The position numbers and the translations under genes were made by a program. Of a stretch of 64,000 nucleotides of DNA, positions 42,022-49,464 are shown one piece after another. The stretch is from CAVSJJ01 sp963771015. Lineage in GTDB: Bacteria; Actinomycetota; Actinomycetes; Actinomycetales; Dermatophilaceae. Within the stretch, counting starts at the first letter, position 1. Every line of letters begins with the position of its first letter. A model generated the notes under the pieces. It was not told the origin of the DNA. It searched no databases and worked only from the letters and a program-made list of their open reading frames with translations. The stretch is taken from the NCBI GenBank assembly GCA_963771015.1, contig CAVYRN010000009.1, positions 558,001-622,000 of the forward strand. The letters are read 5' to 3'.

Positions 42022-43311
42022 ATGGCCGACCAGACCGCCGCCGACGCGGCCGCACGCGACCAGGTCACGACGCTCGCGTCCGCGGCCCGGACCGCCTCGC
42101 GGATCCTCGCCCTGCTCTCCCGCGCCGAGAAGGACGCCGCGCTGCGCGACCTCGCCGACGCCATCGACACCGCCGTCGACGACATCGTCGCAGCCAACGC
42201 GCAGGATCTGGACCGCGGCCGTGCGGGCGGCCTGGCCGAGAGCCTCCTCGACCGGCTCACGCTCGACCCGGGCCGGGTCGCCGCCGTCGCCGACGCGCTG
42301 CGCGACATCGCCGCCCTGCCCGACCCGGTGGGGGAGGTCGTCCGAGGCTCAACCCTCGCCAACGGCCTGCAGATCCGCCAGGTCCGCGTCCCCATGGGCG
42401 TCGTCGGCATGATCTACGAGGCGCGGCCGAACGTCACCGTGGACGCGGCTGGGCTGGGGCTGAAGTCGGGGAACGCGGTCATCCTCCGCGGCGGCTCGGC
42501 CGCGGCGTCGACCAACCGGGCGCTCGTCGGGGTGCTGCGCGGCTCGCTCGCGGCTCACGGTCTGCCGGCGGACGCCGTCTCGCTCCTCGAGGGCGGGCAC
42601 GAGGTCGTCCGTGCCCTCATGACCGCCCGCGGTCAGGTCGACCTGCTCATCCCGCGCGGGGGGGCCGACCTCATCCAGGCGGTGGTCACCGGGTCGACGG
42701 TGCCGGTCATCGAGACGGGCATCGGCAACTGCCACGTCTACGTCGACGCCACCGCCGACCTCGACAAGGCCCTCGCCATCACCCTCAACTCCAAGACCCA
42801 GCGGCCGAGCGTGTGCAACGCCGCCGAGTCGCTGCTCGTCCACCGGGATGTCGCGGACTCCTTCCTCCCCAAGGCACTGGCCGCCCTCGACTCCGCCGGG
42901 GTCGTCCTGCACACCGACGAGCGGGCGAGCGCCCAGGCCGACCTCTCCGGCGTGCCGCACGAGACGGCGACCGACGAGGACTTCGCGACGGAGTACCACG
43001 CGCTCGAGATGAGCATCGGCGTGGTCGACGGCCTCGACGCCGCCCTGGCGCACATCACCCGGTTCGGCTCCGGCCACACCGAGGCCATCGTCACCGAGTC
43101 CCGGGCGGCGGCGCGCCGGTTCACCGCCGAGGTCGATGCCGCGGTCGTCATGGTCAACGCCTCGACCCGGTTCACCGATGGGGGCGAGTTCGGGTTCGGT
43201 GCCGAGATCGGCATCTCGACCCAGAAGCTGCACGCCCGGGGTCCGATGGCCCTGCCCGAGCTGACGACGACGAAGTGGGTCGTCGAGGGGGACGGTCAGG
43301 TCCGGGGCTGA
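42022..43311 (+). CDS. proA: Gamma-glutamyl phosphate reductase
   Basis: The 429-residue enzyme makes glutamate semialdehyde in proline synthesis. It has VPMGVVGMIYEARPNVTVDA, LRGGSAAASTN, and the catalytic cysteine 265 in QRPSVCNAAE, all of the ProA family. ATG 42022 was preferred over ATG 42016 because the former stands seven bases after a TACCCT box and neither has a ribosome site. Its 3' end overlaps the convergent glycosyltransferase gene by 16 bases. Confidence 0.95.
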   Translation: MADQTAADAAARDQVTTLASAARTASRILALLSRAEKDAALRDLADAIDTAVDDIVAANAQDLDRGRAGGLAESLLDRLTLDPGRVAAVADALRDIAALPDPVGEVVRGSTLANGLQIRQVRVPMGVVGMIYEARPNVTVDAAGLGLKSGNAVILRGGSAAASTNRALVGVLRGSLAAHGLPADAVSLLEGGHEVVRALMTARGQVDLLIPRGGADLIQAVVTGSTVPVIETGIGNCHVYVDATADLDKALAITLNSKTQRPSVCNAAESLLVHRDVADSFLPKALAALDSAGVVLHTDERASAQADLSGVPHETATDEDFATEYHALEMSIGVVDGLDAALAHITRFGSGHTEAIVTESRAAARRFTAEVDAAVVMVNASTRFTDGGEFGFGAEIGISTQKLHARGPMALPELTTTKWVVEGDGQVRG

Positions 43312-44294
43312 CCCGGTTCCTCCCGCTCGTCGCCGGCCGCAGTCTCCTGCGTGGTGCGGTCGAGGGAGTCGTGGGCCACGAAGTAGGCCGGCCGGCCCTG
43401 GAGATGGGTGTACATGCGCCCGACGTACTCGCCGAGGATGCCCAGGCTGAGGAGCTGGACGGCGCCGACCGCGGACACCACGACGACGGTCGAGGTCCAG
43501 CCGGGCAGGACCTCGCCGTTGAAGCGGGCGAGGACGGCGAAGACGAGGGTGGCAAGAGCCGCGACGCCACCGACCAGCCCGAGCCACGTCGCGAGCCGCA
43601 GCGGTGCCGTCGAGAAGCCGGTGACGCTGTCGACCGACAGGCGGATCATCCGGCTCAGGGGGTACTTGGTGCTGCCGGCGGCGCGGGACTCGCGGCGGTA
43701 GCCGACCGAGGAGGACGGGAACCCCAGGGCCGGGACGACGAGCCGAAGGACGCGGTGCTGCTCCGGGAGGGCGTCGACCGCGTCGACGGTGGCCCGGGAC
43801 ATGAGGCGGAAGTCCCCGGCATCGGCGGGGGCGCTCGTCCGGGACAACACCTTCATCAGCCGGTAGAACGCGTGGGCCGTCGAGCGCTTGAACGTCGAGT
43901 CGGTGCTTCGGTCGGACCGCACCCCGTAGACGACGTCGACGCCGTCGGTCCGGGCGACCTCGAGCATCTCGGGGATCACCTCGGGAGGGTCCTGCAGGTC
44001 GGCGTCGAGGGAGATGACGTAGTCACCTCGGGACCGGGCCAGGCCGGCGGACAGGGCGGCCTGGTGGCCGGCATTCGCCCGGAGTCGCAGCACCCGCAGC
44101 TGCGGCCAGTCGCGTCGGGCGCGCTGGAGGAGGACGGGGGTCGCGTCGCGGCTGCCGTCATCGACGACGAGGACCTCGTAGGTGGTGCCGAGACCGTCGA
44201 GGATCGGGCGCAGCCGCTCGACGAACAGCGGCAGCACCTCTTCCTCGTCGTATGCGGGCACGACAACGGTCAGTTCGATGGGGCCGGGGGGCAT
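43296..44294 (-). CDS. Family 2 glycosyltransferase with two membrane helices (GtrB/dolichol-phosphate-mannose type)
   Basis: The 332-residue protein has a GT-A fold with VVVPAYDEEEVLP, VVDDGSRDAT and ISLDADLQDPPEVI, where the DxD is DAD, and a C-terminal pair of membrane helices (WLGLVGGVAALATLVFAVLA; VVVVSAVGAVQLLSLGILGE) followed by YVGRMYTHLQGRPAY, typical of GtrB/ArnC-like polyprenyl-phosphate glycosyltransferases. It should transfer a hexose from a nucleotide sugar to polyprenyl phosphate at the inner membrane face. No flippase or O-acceptor gene is adjacent. Confidence 0.88.
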   Translation of the reverse strand: MPPGPIELTVVVPAYDEEEVLPLFVERLRPILDGLGTTYEVLVVDDGSRDATPVLLQRARRDWPQLRVLRLRANAGHQAALSAGLARSRGDYVISLDADLQDPPEVIPEMLEVARTDGVDVVYGVRSDRSTDSTFKRSTAHAFYRLMKVLSRTSAPADAGDFRLMSRATVDAVDALPEQHRVLRLVVPALGFPSSSVGYRRESRAAGSTKYPLSRMIRLSVDSVTGFSTAPLRLATWLGLVGGVAALATLVFAVLARFNGEVLPGWTSTVVVVSAVGAVQLLSLGILGEYVGRMYTHLQGRPAYFVAHDSLDRTTQETAAGDEREEPGQPRT

Positions 44295-44790
44295 GACGGC
44301 AAGCCTAGGGGAGGGACCCCGGAGGGCCTCCGATGTATGAGATCGGAGGCCCTCGGCTGGTTCGGGCACGCCCCTCCAGCGGTCGAGTCGGTCACCCGGG
44401 TGGCCAGGCCATCCGGCAAGCCACGCGACGGTGGCGCCGCCCCCCTGTTGGCGGGACGGACTTCGACTCAGGCCGTCGGCCGCGGAAGCACCCTCGCCAC
44501 GTCGCTGGTGAGGTGAGGAAGCCTCACACCCTCCTCCGGGGCCGAACCCCGCGAGATGGCGCCGCCGTTATCCGCCCGGCCTGCTCCCCACCCGACCGAT
44601 CTGGCCTTGACCAGCCACCCTGGCGGTTTGCGTGTGTCCATGTCTAGTGCGAAAAGCATTGCCCCGCAAGGCGTTCTTCAAGGGGGACTCAGGTCACCCG
44701 ACAACCCACAGCCTCGTCCACAGGCCGGCGTGGGGAAACGCCGCGATGTGCACAGGGGTGTGGACGATCTCGGTGGACAACCCGGCCCGG
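44295..44790. other. Noncoding stretch with three DnaA-box-like 9-mers
   Basis: I see no credible gene in this half-kilobase. Near its right end are three 9-mers that each differ by one base from the TTGTCCACA box common in high-GC actinobacteria: TCGTCCACA at 44714-44722, its reverse complement at 44759-44767, and GGTGGACAA at 44772-44780. The rest shows no hairpin or repeat that I can defend. Confidence 0.45.
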
Positions 44791-44796
44791 TAGGGT
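44791..44796 (+). promoter_or_regulatory. -10 box TAGGGT before the small protein-nadD-rsfS operon
   Basis: TAGGGT ends seven bases before the ATG at 44804 and would give a leaderless transcript. The DnaA-like boxes lie just upstream of it. Confidence 0.5.
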
Positions 44797-44803
44797 GTGC
44801 CCC

Positions 44804-44995
44804 ATGCCGTCGTCAGTCGCTGGTCTGGTCACCGCGGGAGCCACCAACTCGCTCCCGATGCCGAGCTACATGTTCGGCCTGCTCGCCGTCCTCGGGTTCG
44901 CCCTCCTCCTCGGAGTGACGTGGGCGTTCCGTGGGGCGCATCACAAGTACGCGCCCCCGGTCGAGCACTCCGACGAGTCGGACAGCCACCACTGA
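44804..44995 (+). CDS. Small membrane protein upstream of nadD, 63 residues
   Basis: The 63-residue protein has one hydrophobic segment (MFGLLAVLGFALLLGVTWAF, about residues 22-42) and a His/Ser/Asp-rich tail ending SDESDSHH. I know no assigned function; such short proteins with a histidine-rich C-terminus are common near nadD in related genomes as far as I recall. It appears to be the first gene of the nadD operon, leaderless, and its TGA overlaps the probable nadD start codon. Confidence 0.68.
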   Translation: MPSSVAGLVTAGATNSLPMPSYMFGLLAVLGFALLLGVTWAFRGAHHKYAPPVEHSDESDSHH

Positions 44996-45633
44996 GCACC
45001 GCACGTCAGCGCCTCGGCGTGATGGGTGGGACCTTCGATCCCATCCACCATGGTCACCTCGTCGCCGCCTCCGAGGTCCAGTCCCGGTTCCGGCTCGACG
45101 AGGTCGTGTTCGTGCCGACCGGGGTGCCCTGGCAGAAGTCCGAGCATGCGGTCAGCCCAGCCGAGCACCGATACCTCATGACCGTCATCGCAACGGCGTC
45201 GAACCCGCGCTTCACGGTGAGCCGGGTGGACATCGACCGGGCCGGCACGACCTACACGATCGACACCCTGCGCGATCTGCACCGCGAGCGGCCCGACGCC
45301 GAGCTGTTCTTCATCACCGGCGCCGATGCCCTCGCGCAGATCCTGTCGTGGAAGGACGCCGACGCGCTCTTCGACCTCGCCCACTTCATCGGCGTCACCC
45401 GGCCGGGCTACCACCTGTCCGAGTCGGGCCTGCCGACCGACCGGGTGACCCTCGAGGAGGTCCCCGCGATGGCGATCAGCTCGACGGACTGCCGAGAGCG
45501 GGTCGGTGCCGGCGAGCCGGTCTGGTACCTCGTCCCCGACGGCGTCGTCCAGTACATCAACAAGTACGCCCTGTATGCCGCGGCCCCGACCCGGCCCACC
45601 ACCCCGCCCGAGGAGACCCGTGCCCGCGACTGA
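44992..45633 (+). CDS. nadD: Nicotinate-nucleotide adenylyltransferase
   Basis: The 213-residue enzyme makes nicotinate adenine dinucleotide in NAD synthesis. GVMGGTFDPIHHGHLVAASE contains the nucleotidyltransferase GxFDPxHxGH motif, and AISSTDCRERV is the ISSTxIR-like motif. No ATG lies at the proper distance upstream. The codon at the expected Met-Ser-Thr position is CTG (44992), whose last two bases start the preceding TGA stop. GTG 45019 is the only near alternative but would remove most of the first beta strand. The start is therefore uncertain. Confidence 0.9.
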   Translation: MSTARQRLGVMGGTFDPIHHGHLVAASEVQSRFRLDEVVFVPTGVPWQKSEHAVSPAEHRYLMTVIATASNPRFTVSRVDIDRAGTTYTIDTLRDLHRERPDAELFFITGADALAQILSWKDADALFDLAHFIGVTRPGYHLSESGLPTDRVTLEEVPAMAISSTDCRERVGAGEPVWYLVPDGVVQYINKYALYAAAPTRPTTPPEETRARD

Positions 45634-46009
45634 CCGAGCCGTCCAGCTCGCCCGGACCGCCGCCTCGGCGGCCGCCGACAAGCTCGCGACGACGATCGTC
45701 GGCATCGACGTGTCGGAACAGCTGGCCCTCACCGACGTCTTCGTCATCGTCTCGGCCTCCAACGAGCGTCAGGTCGGTGCCATCGTCGACGCCGTCGAGG
45801 ACGCGCTGCGCGACCACGGGGCCAAGCCGGTCCGTCGTGAGGGTGCCCGCGAGGGGCGGTGGGTGCTCCTCGACTTCGCCGACATCGTCGTCCACGTCCA
45901 GCACGACGACGAGCGTGAGTTCTACGAGCTCGCCCGCCTCTGGCGCGACTGCCCGGCCGTCGACCTCGAGGCGACGGGTACCGACCAGCGCGGCCCGGCC
46001 GCGTCGTGA
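45620..46009 (+). CDS. rsfS: Ribosome silencing factor RsfS
   Basis: The 129-residue protein matches RsfS/Iojap: AADKLATTIVGIDVSEQLALTDVFVIVSASNERQV, REGAREGRWVLLDFADIVVHVQHDDEREFYELARLW. It binds L14 and blocks subunit joining in starvation. GTG 45620 has AGGAG five bases before it and overlaps the nadD end by 14 bases, so translation is coupled. The order nadD-rsfS-phosphatase is common in actinobacteria. Confidence 0.95.
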   Translation: MPATDRAVQLARTAASAAADKLATTIVGIDVSEQLALTDVFVIVSASNERQVGAIVDAVEDALRDHGAKPVRREGAREGRWVLLDFADIVVHVQHDDEREFYELARLWRDCPAVDLEATGTDQRGPAAS

Positions 46010-46023
46010 ACGGAGGGCCCGGT

Positions 46024-46677
46024 ATGCCGTCCGTCCGCCGCCGGCGCATCGTCGTCCTTCGGCACGGCGAGACCGTCCACAACGTGAGGGGCATCTGGCA
46101 GGGCCAGCTCGACAGCGAGCTCTCCGAGCTGGGGGTCGCTCAGGCGCGGGCCGCCGGTCCGGCCCTGGCCGCGTTGTCGCCGAGCCGGATCGTCTCCTCC
46201 GACCTCACCCGGGCCGCTCTCACGGCCCAGGCGGTGGCTCGGGCGTGCGGCATCCCGGTGACCTACGACGAGCGGCTCCGGGAGATCCACGCCGGCGCCT
46301 GGCAGGGACTGACGACCGACGAGGTGGCCGAACGCTACCCGCAGGAGCGCTCCGCCGTGCTCCGCGGCGAGGACATCCCACGGGGCGGCGACGGTGAGTC
46401 GATGTCCGACGTCGCCGTTCGGGTGGGGCTGGCCCTGGCGGACCTGACGTCGGACATGGCACCGGGGGAGTGTGTCATCGTGTCGACCCACGGCGCGGCC
46501 GGGCGGGCGGTGGCCGCCGTCCTTCTCGGCCTCGACCAGCAGGTGGCGTGGCGCATCCTCGGGGCGTTCGGGAACTGCCATTGGTCCGAGCTCGTCGAGG
46601 GCGACCGGGGCTGGCGGCTGGTCAGTTGGAACGTCTCGGCCGGGACCGACAGCAACGACGGCACCCCGCCGCCGTAG
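46024..46677 (+). CDS. Histidine phosphatase family protein
   Basis: The 217-residue protein has the RHG motif in VVLRHGETVHN, the second half IVSTHGAAGRAVAAV with the other catalytic His, and the Glu region REIHAGAWQGLT. It may act on a glycolytic or nucleotide phosphoester; phosphoglycerate mutase-like or alpha-ribazole phosphatase-like function cannot be told apart. GGAGGG six bases before ATG 46024 favours it over GTG 46006, which overlaps the rsfS stop. It is the last gene before tRNA-Ala. Confidence 0.85.
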   Translation: MPSVRRRRIVVLRHGETVHNVRGIWQGQLDSELSELGVAQARAAGPALAALSPSRIVSSDLTRAALTAQAVARACGIPVTYDERLREIHAGAWQGLTTDEVAERYPQERSAVLRGEDIPRGGDGESMSDVAVRVGLALADLTSDMAPGECVIVSTHGAAGRAVAAVLLGLDQQVAWRILGAFGNCHWSELVEGDRGWRLVSWNVSAGTDSNDGTPPP

Positions 46678-46713
46678 CCAGACGCTGGTCCGGTCGGCCC
46701 CCGGGCCCGCGAT

Positions 46714-46742
46714 TTGGGTGCCCGCCCGCTCATGGGTAGACT
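46714..46742 (+). promoter_or_regulatory. Promoter of tRNA-Ala
   Basis: TTGGGT (46714-46719) and TAGACT (46737-46742) are separated by exactly 17 bases. Transcription would begin about 20 bases before the mature tRNA. Confidence 0.7.
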
Positions 46743-46772
46743 TCCGCAGGCCCCTTCGGGGGCAACCCGTTC

Positions 46773-46848
<76 letters not shown>

Positions 46849-46861
46849 CTCCCGGCTTCAC

Positions 46862-46907
46862 CACCGACGCAGGCCGCGATCCACCCGGATCGCGGCCTGC
46901 GTCGGTG
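46862..46907. terminator. 21-bp perfect hairpin between tRNA-Ala and DUF3352 gene
   Basis: The arms 46862-46882 and 46887-46907 are fully complementary around the loop ACCC. It ends 11 bases from the convergent gene and 14 bases after the tRNA, so it probably stops transcription from both sides. Confidence 0.85.
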
Positions 46908-46917
46908 TTCGGAGGCG

Positions 46918-48867
46918 TTACGTCGTCGTCAGGCGAAGGCGGAAGTCGCTGGTGCTCTCCGTGTTCGTCACCGAGAACCCGAAGGCGCTGAAGGCGGCGA
47001 GGTCCTTCTTGTCCTGGGCGCTCATGCCCAGGCCCTTCTGCTTCAGGACCTTGGCGATGTCGAGGTAGCCGACGACCTGCGCAGACCCCGCATCCGGGAC
47101 GGCGTTCTGGAACGCCTTGACCGAGCCCAGGCCCGATCCCTTGGCGACGGTGGTGGCGTACGCCTTGTCGGTGGCCAGGACCGTGCCCTTGGGCCCCTGG
47201 ACCTTGGTGAGGTCCCTGTTGGCCCCCGTGCTGACGAGAAGCCGGTTGAGCACCTTCGGGTTGGCGTCGGTCCGGATCGCGACCAGGGGGGCTCCGCCCC
47301 GCTGCCCGCCGTAGGCCAGGGTGAGCTCGTTGCCGAGGGCGCTCGAGATGCCGCCGGGGATGCTGATCCCCAGCTCCTTCTCCAGCCGCTTGATCATCGA
47401 CGCGGTCGCGGACCTCCCGGCCGTCGAGGTCATGCCGCTGAGGAACTCGGGCCAGTTGGCCTGGAGCTGGTCACCCAGCCCGGAGATCCCGACTGCAGCC
47501 ACCGTGTCGGCGGGCAGGGCCCGGACGTTCGTCGGGCCGCCGGGCTTGGCGTTCGCCGTCGTCATGCCGCTCAGGCGGCCGGCGATCTCGAGGTTGGGCC
47601 CGGAGAAGCGCAGCGTCGCCGCCATCCGGCCGGACAGGGCGGAGGACGTCGCCGAGGAGGTGCGGGCGCTGGCGGGCCGGGCGGAGAAGCCCTGGACGCC
47701 GCCCAGGCCGAAGGCTCCCGTCGCCGGAGCCAGGACGTCGTTCATCGCGCCGAGGTCGGACCACATCGCCAGGATGCCGTCCTCGCCCAGGGTGCTCATG
47801 TCGTTCGCGAAGTCGGGGTTGTCGGCGAGGGAGTGCTGCGCGGCCGCGGCGATGGCGCCCTTGACGGTTGCGGCGTCCTTCGCACACAGGGCGAACGCGC
47901 CGCTGAGGGAGCACGAGCCGTTGACCGAGGTCCCGATGGCGGCGAGGCGCTTGGTGGCCTCCTGCTCGTCGCGCACCGCAAGGGCGAATACTGGCCGGCC
48001 CGTCGGGGCCTTGGCGGTGGGTGGCAGCACGCCCACACCGATCCGGTCGCCGAGCCACGGCTCGACGTCCGTGGCGTAGTTCAGGCCGGACAGGCCACCG
48101 CCGTCCTGGATGGCCTGGAAGATCGCCTGGCGCAGGTCCGTGCTCTCGGTGGCGTTCTTGAGCGGGTCCGGGCTCATCGGCAGCTTGGCGACGAAGCGGA
48201 TGGCGTCGATCTTCTGGCCGGCCGAGGGGTTGAGGTCGATCTTGGCGAAGGCCACCGTGCTCGAGGGCAGCGCCTGCTCGGGCTGGGGTCCGGCTCCGGT
48301 CGCCCAGCCGACGACGCGGGCTCCGACGTATGCCGTGCCCACGAGGGCGAGGACGCCCACCGCCGTGGACATGGCGACGAGCATCCTGCCGCGGCCGCGC
48401 TTGGGGCGGCTCTCGTCGTCGAAGGGGTCGCCAGGACCGGCCGGCAGGTTGGCCGCACCGGCCCCGACGGCGGTGGGCCGGTGGGCCGGCTCGGGAGCCG
48501 GCTGGTAGGTGGGCTGGTACGGCGCCTGGTCGGACGGCTCGGGAGCCGGCTGGTAGGTGGGCTGGTACGGCGCCTGGTACGGCGCCGGGTCGGACGGCTC
48601 GGGAGCCGGCTGCGCGGCCTCGGGTGGGAACGGCGGCGCGAAGACGGGCCTCGGCGGGACGTGCTCAGGCCCCTCGGGCTCGGCCGTCGCCTCGCTCTGG
48701 GCCCACGGCTGCGGAACGGGTTCCGGGCCAGGTGCGGGGACGGTCGGTGCGGCGGCCGTGGGCACATAGAGGGGCTGCTCGTCCGGGAGGCGCCAGCCGG
48801 AGGTCTCCGGCGGCCGGCCGGACGGGGCCGATGGGTCCGAGGCGGGGTCGAGGGGCGGGGTGCGCAT
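46918..48867 (-). CDS. DUF3352 membrane-anchored protein
   Basis: The 649-residue protein has a Pro-rich cytoplasmic N-terminus (about 1-155) with tandem YQPTYQPAPEPSD units, one membrane helix (MLVAMSTAVGVLALVGTAYVG, about 163-183), and a large outer domain with PSSTVAFAKIDLNPSAGQKIDAI and PWLGDRIGVGVLP, features of DUF3352. Repeated blocks such as ADTVAAVGISGLGDQL follow. Function of the family is unknown. AAGGA before the ATG supports the start. It converges on tRNA-Ala. Confidence 0.85.
   Translation of the reverse strand: MRTPPLDPASDPSAPSGRPPETSGWRLPDEQPLYVPTAAAPTVPAPGPEPVPQPWAQSEATAEPEGPEHVPPRPVFAPPFPPEAAQPAPEPSDPAPYQAPYQPTYQPAPEPSDQAPYQPTYQPAPEPAHRPTAVGAGAANLPAGPGDPFDDESRPKRGRGRMLVAMSTAVGVLALVGTAYVGARVVGWATGAGPQPEQALPSSTVAFAKIDLNPSAGQKIDAIRFVAKLPMSPDPLKNATESTDLRQAIFQAIQDGGGLSGLNYATDVEPWLGDRIGVGVLPPTAKAPTGRPVFALAVRDEQEATKRLAAIGTSVNGSCSLSGAFALCAKDAATVKGAIAAAAQHSLADNPDFANDMSTLGEDGILAMWSDLGAMNDVLAPATGAFGLGGVQGFSARPASARTSSATSSALSGRMAATLRFSGPNLEIAGRLSGMTTANAKPGGPTNVRALPADTVAAVGISGLGDQLQANWPEFLSGMTSTAGRSATASMIKRLEKELGISIPGGISSALGNELTLAYGGQRGGAPLVAIRTDANPKVLNRLLVSTGANRDLTKVQGPKGTVLATDKAYATTVAKGSGLGSVKAFQNAVPDAGSAQVVGYLDIAKVLKQKGLGMSAQDKKDLAAFSAFGFSVTNTESTSDFRLRLTTT
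48488..48612 (-). repeat. Two exact 43-bp repeats and a partial third in the DUF3352 gene
   Basis: Identical 43-bp units lie at 48488-48530 and 48536-48578, and a third copy is cut off after about 17 bases (48596-48612). They encode the Pro/Tyr/Gln-rich units of the cytoplasmic tail. Confidence 0.85.
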
Positions 48868-48915
48868 GTGCGTCCTTATACGTGAGCCGAGGGGTGGAAC
48901 CGGTGCCGACAATGA

Positions 48916-48947
48916 GACAGGCACCTCGGTGAACCGAGGTGCCTGTC
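48916..48947. terminator. 14-bp perfect hairpin upstream of the DUF3352 gene
   Basis: The arms 48916-48929 and 48934-48947 are exact complements around TGAA; weaker outer pairing CGACA/TGTCG extends it. It lies downstream of the two short ORFs on the minus strand and could terminate them or act as an attenuator in the DUF3352 leader. Confidence 0.65.
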
Positions 48948-49058
48948 CATGTGTCGGGATCTGCTCCCACTGGCGGGGGGGGTGGGGGGAGGAGTGCTGC
49001 GAAAGGACGCCTCACACACTGCAGCGCCGGGGGGGGTGGCGCTACACGTGCGAGCCGA

Positions 49059-49214
49059 TCACGGCCAGAACCACTCCGACTCACGGAGTCTCGGCTTGAC
49101 GTCGGATGCGAGACGCACCGACGGCGTCGACCTGGGGAGCCGGAGTCGTCCCTTGGGCGCGGTGACCGTGGTGACGGCCAGCCGAGCCAAGGTGATGCCG
49201 AGTAGACGGCTCAT
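49059..49214 (-). CDS. Short ORF, 51 residues, strong ribosome site
   Basis: AAGGAG lies four bases before the ATG, and the ORF begins MSRLLGITLARLAVTTVTAP. It is mildly hydrophobic at the N-terminus, then basic, and ends ESEWFWP. The ATG overlaps the stop of the ORF before it by four bases, the pattern of a translationally coupled pair. About 80% of third positions are G or C, a little below the clear genes here. No family is recognised; it may be a genuine small protein or chance. Confidence 0.4.
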   Translation of the reverse strand: MSRLLGITLARLAVTTVTAPKGRLRLPRSTPSVRLASDVKPRLRESEWFWP

Positions 49215-49351
49215 GACGCTCCTTCGAGGCAATGCCACTGGGTGGCAGATCCCGATGTGTGGTGGCTGTGGGCTGCCCGTGGGAGGCCGGTCCACTGCCG
49301 TTGTCTGCCCTCTAAGACTGCGCCCTCACCACAGGGCCGCACATCGGCCAT
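49211..49351 (-). CDS. Short ORF, 46 residues, Cys/His-containing, strong ribosome site
   Basis: AAGGAG lies six bases before the ATG. The peptide starts MADVRPCGEGAVLEGRQ and contains AAHSHHTSG and WHCLEGAS, so two Cys and several His. The stop overlaps the next ORF start. No homolog is known to me. The surrounding 48950-49440 is otherwise without a convincing gene and has long G runs. Confidence 0.4.
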   Translation of the reverse strand: MADVRPCGEGAVLEGRQRQWTGLPRAAHSHHTSGSATQWHCLEGAS

Positions 49352-49464
49352 TGGGTGCTCCTTGAAGGGATTCATGCCCGAGGCGGGCATCGTCCGAACG
49401 GATGAGGCCCCCGGCCCGCCTCGCGGGACCCGTCGAGGGGTCACGAACGTGGTGTGATGGTCCG

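Noticed and set aside
44333..44647. Possible 104-codon ORF in the gap before the nadD operon
   Set aside because: It has no ribosome site, uses atypical codons and matches nothing; I left the gap as noncoding.
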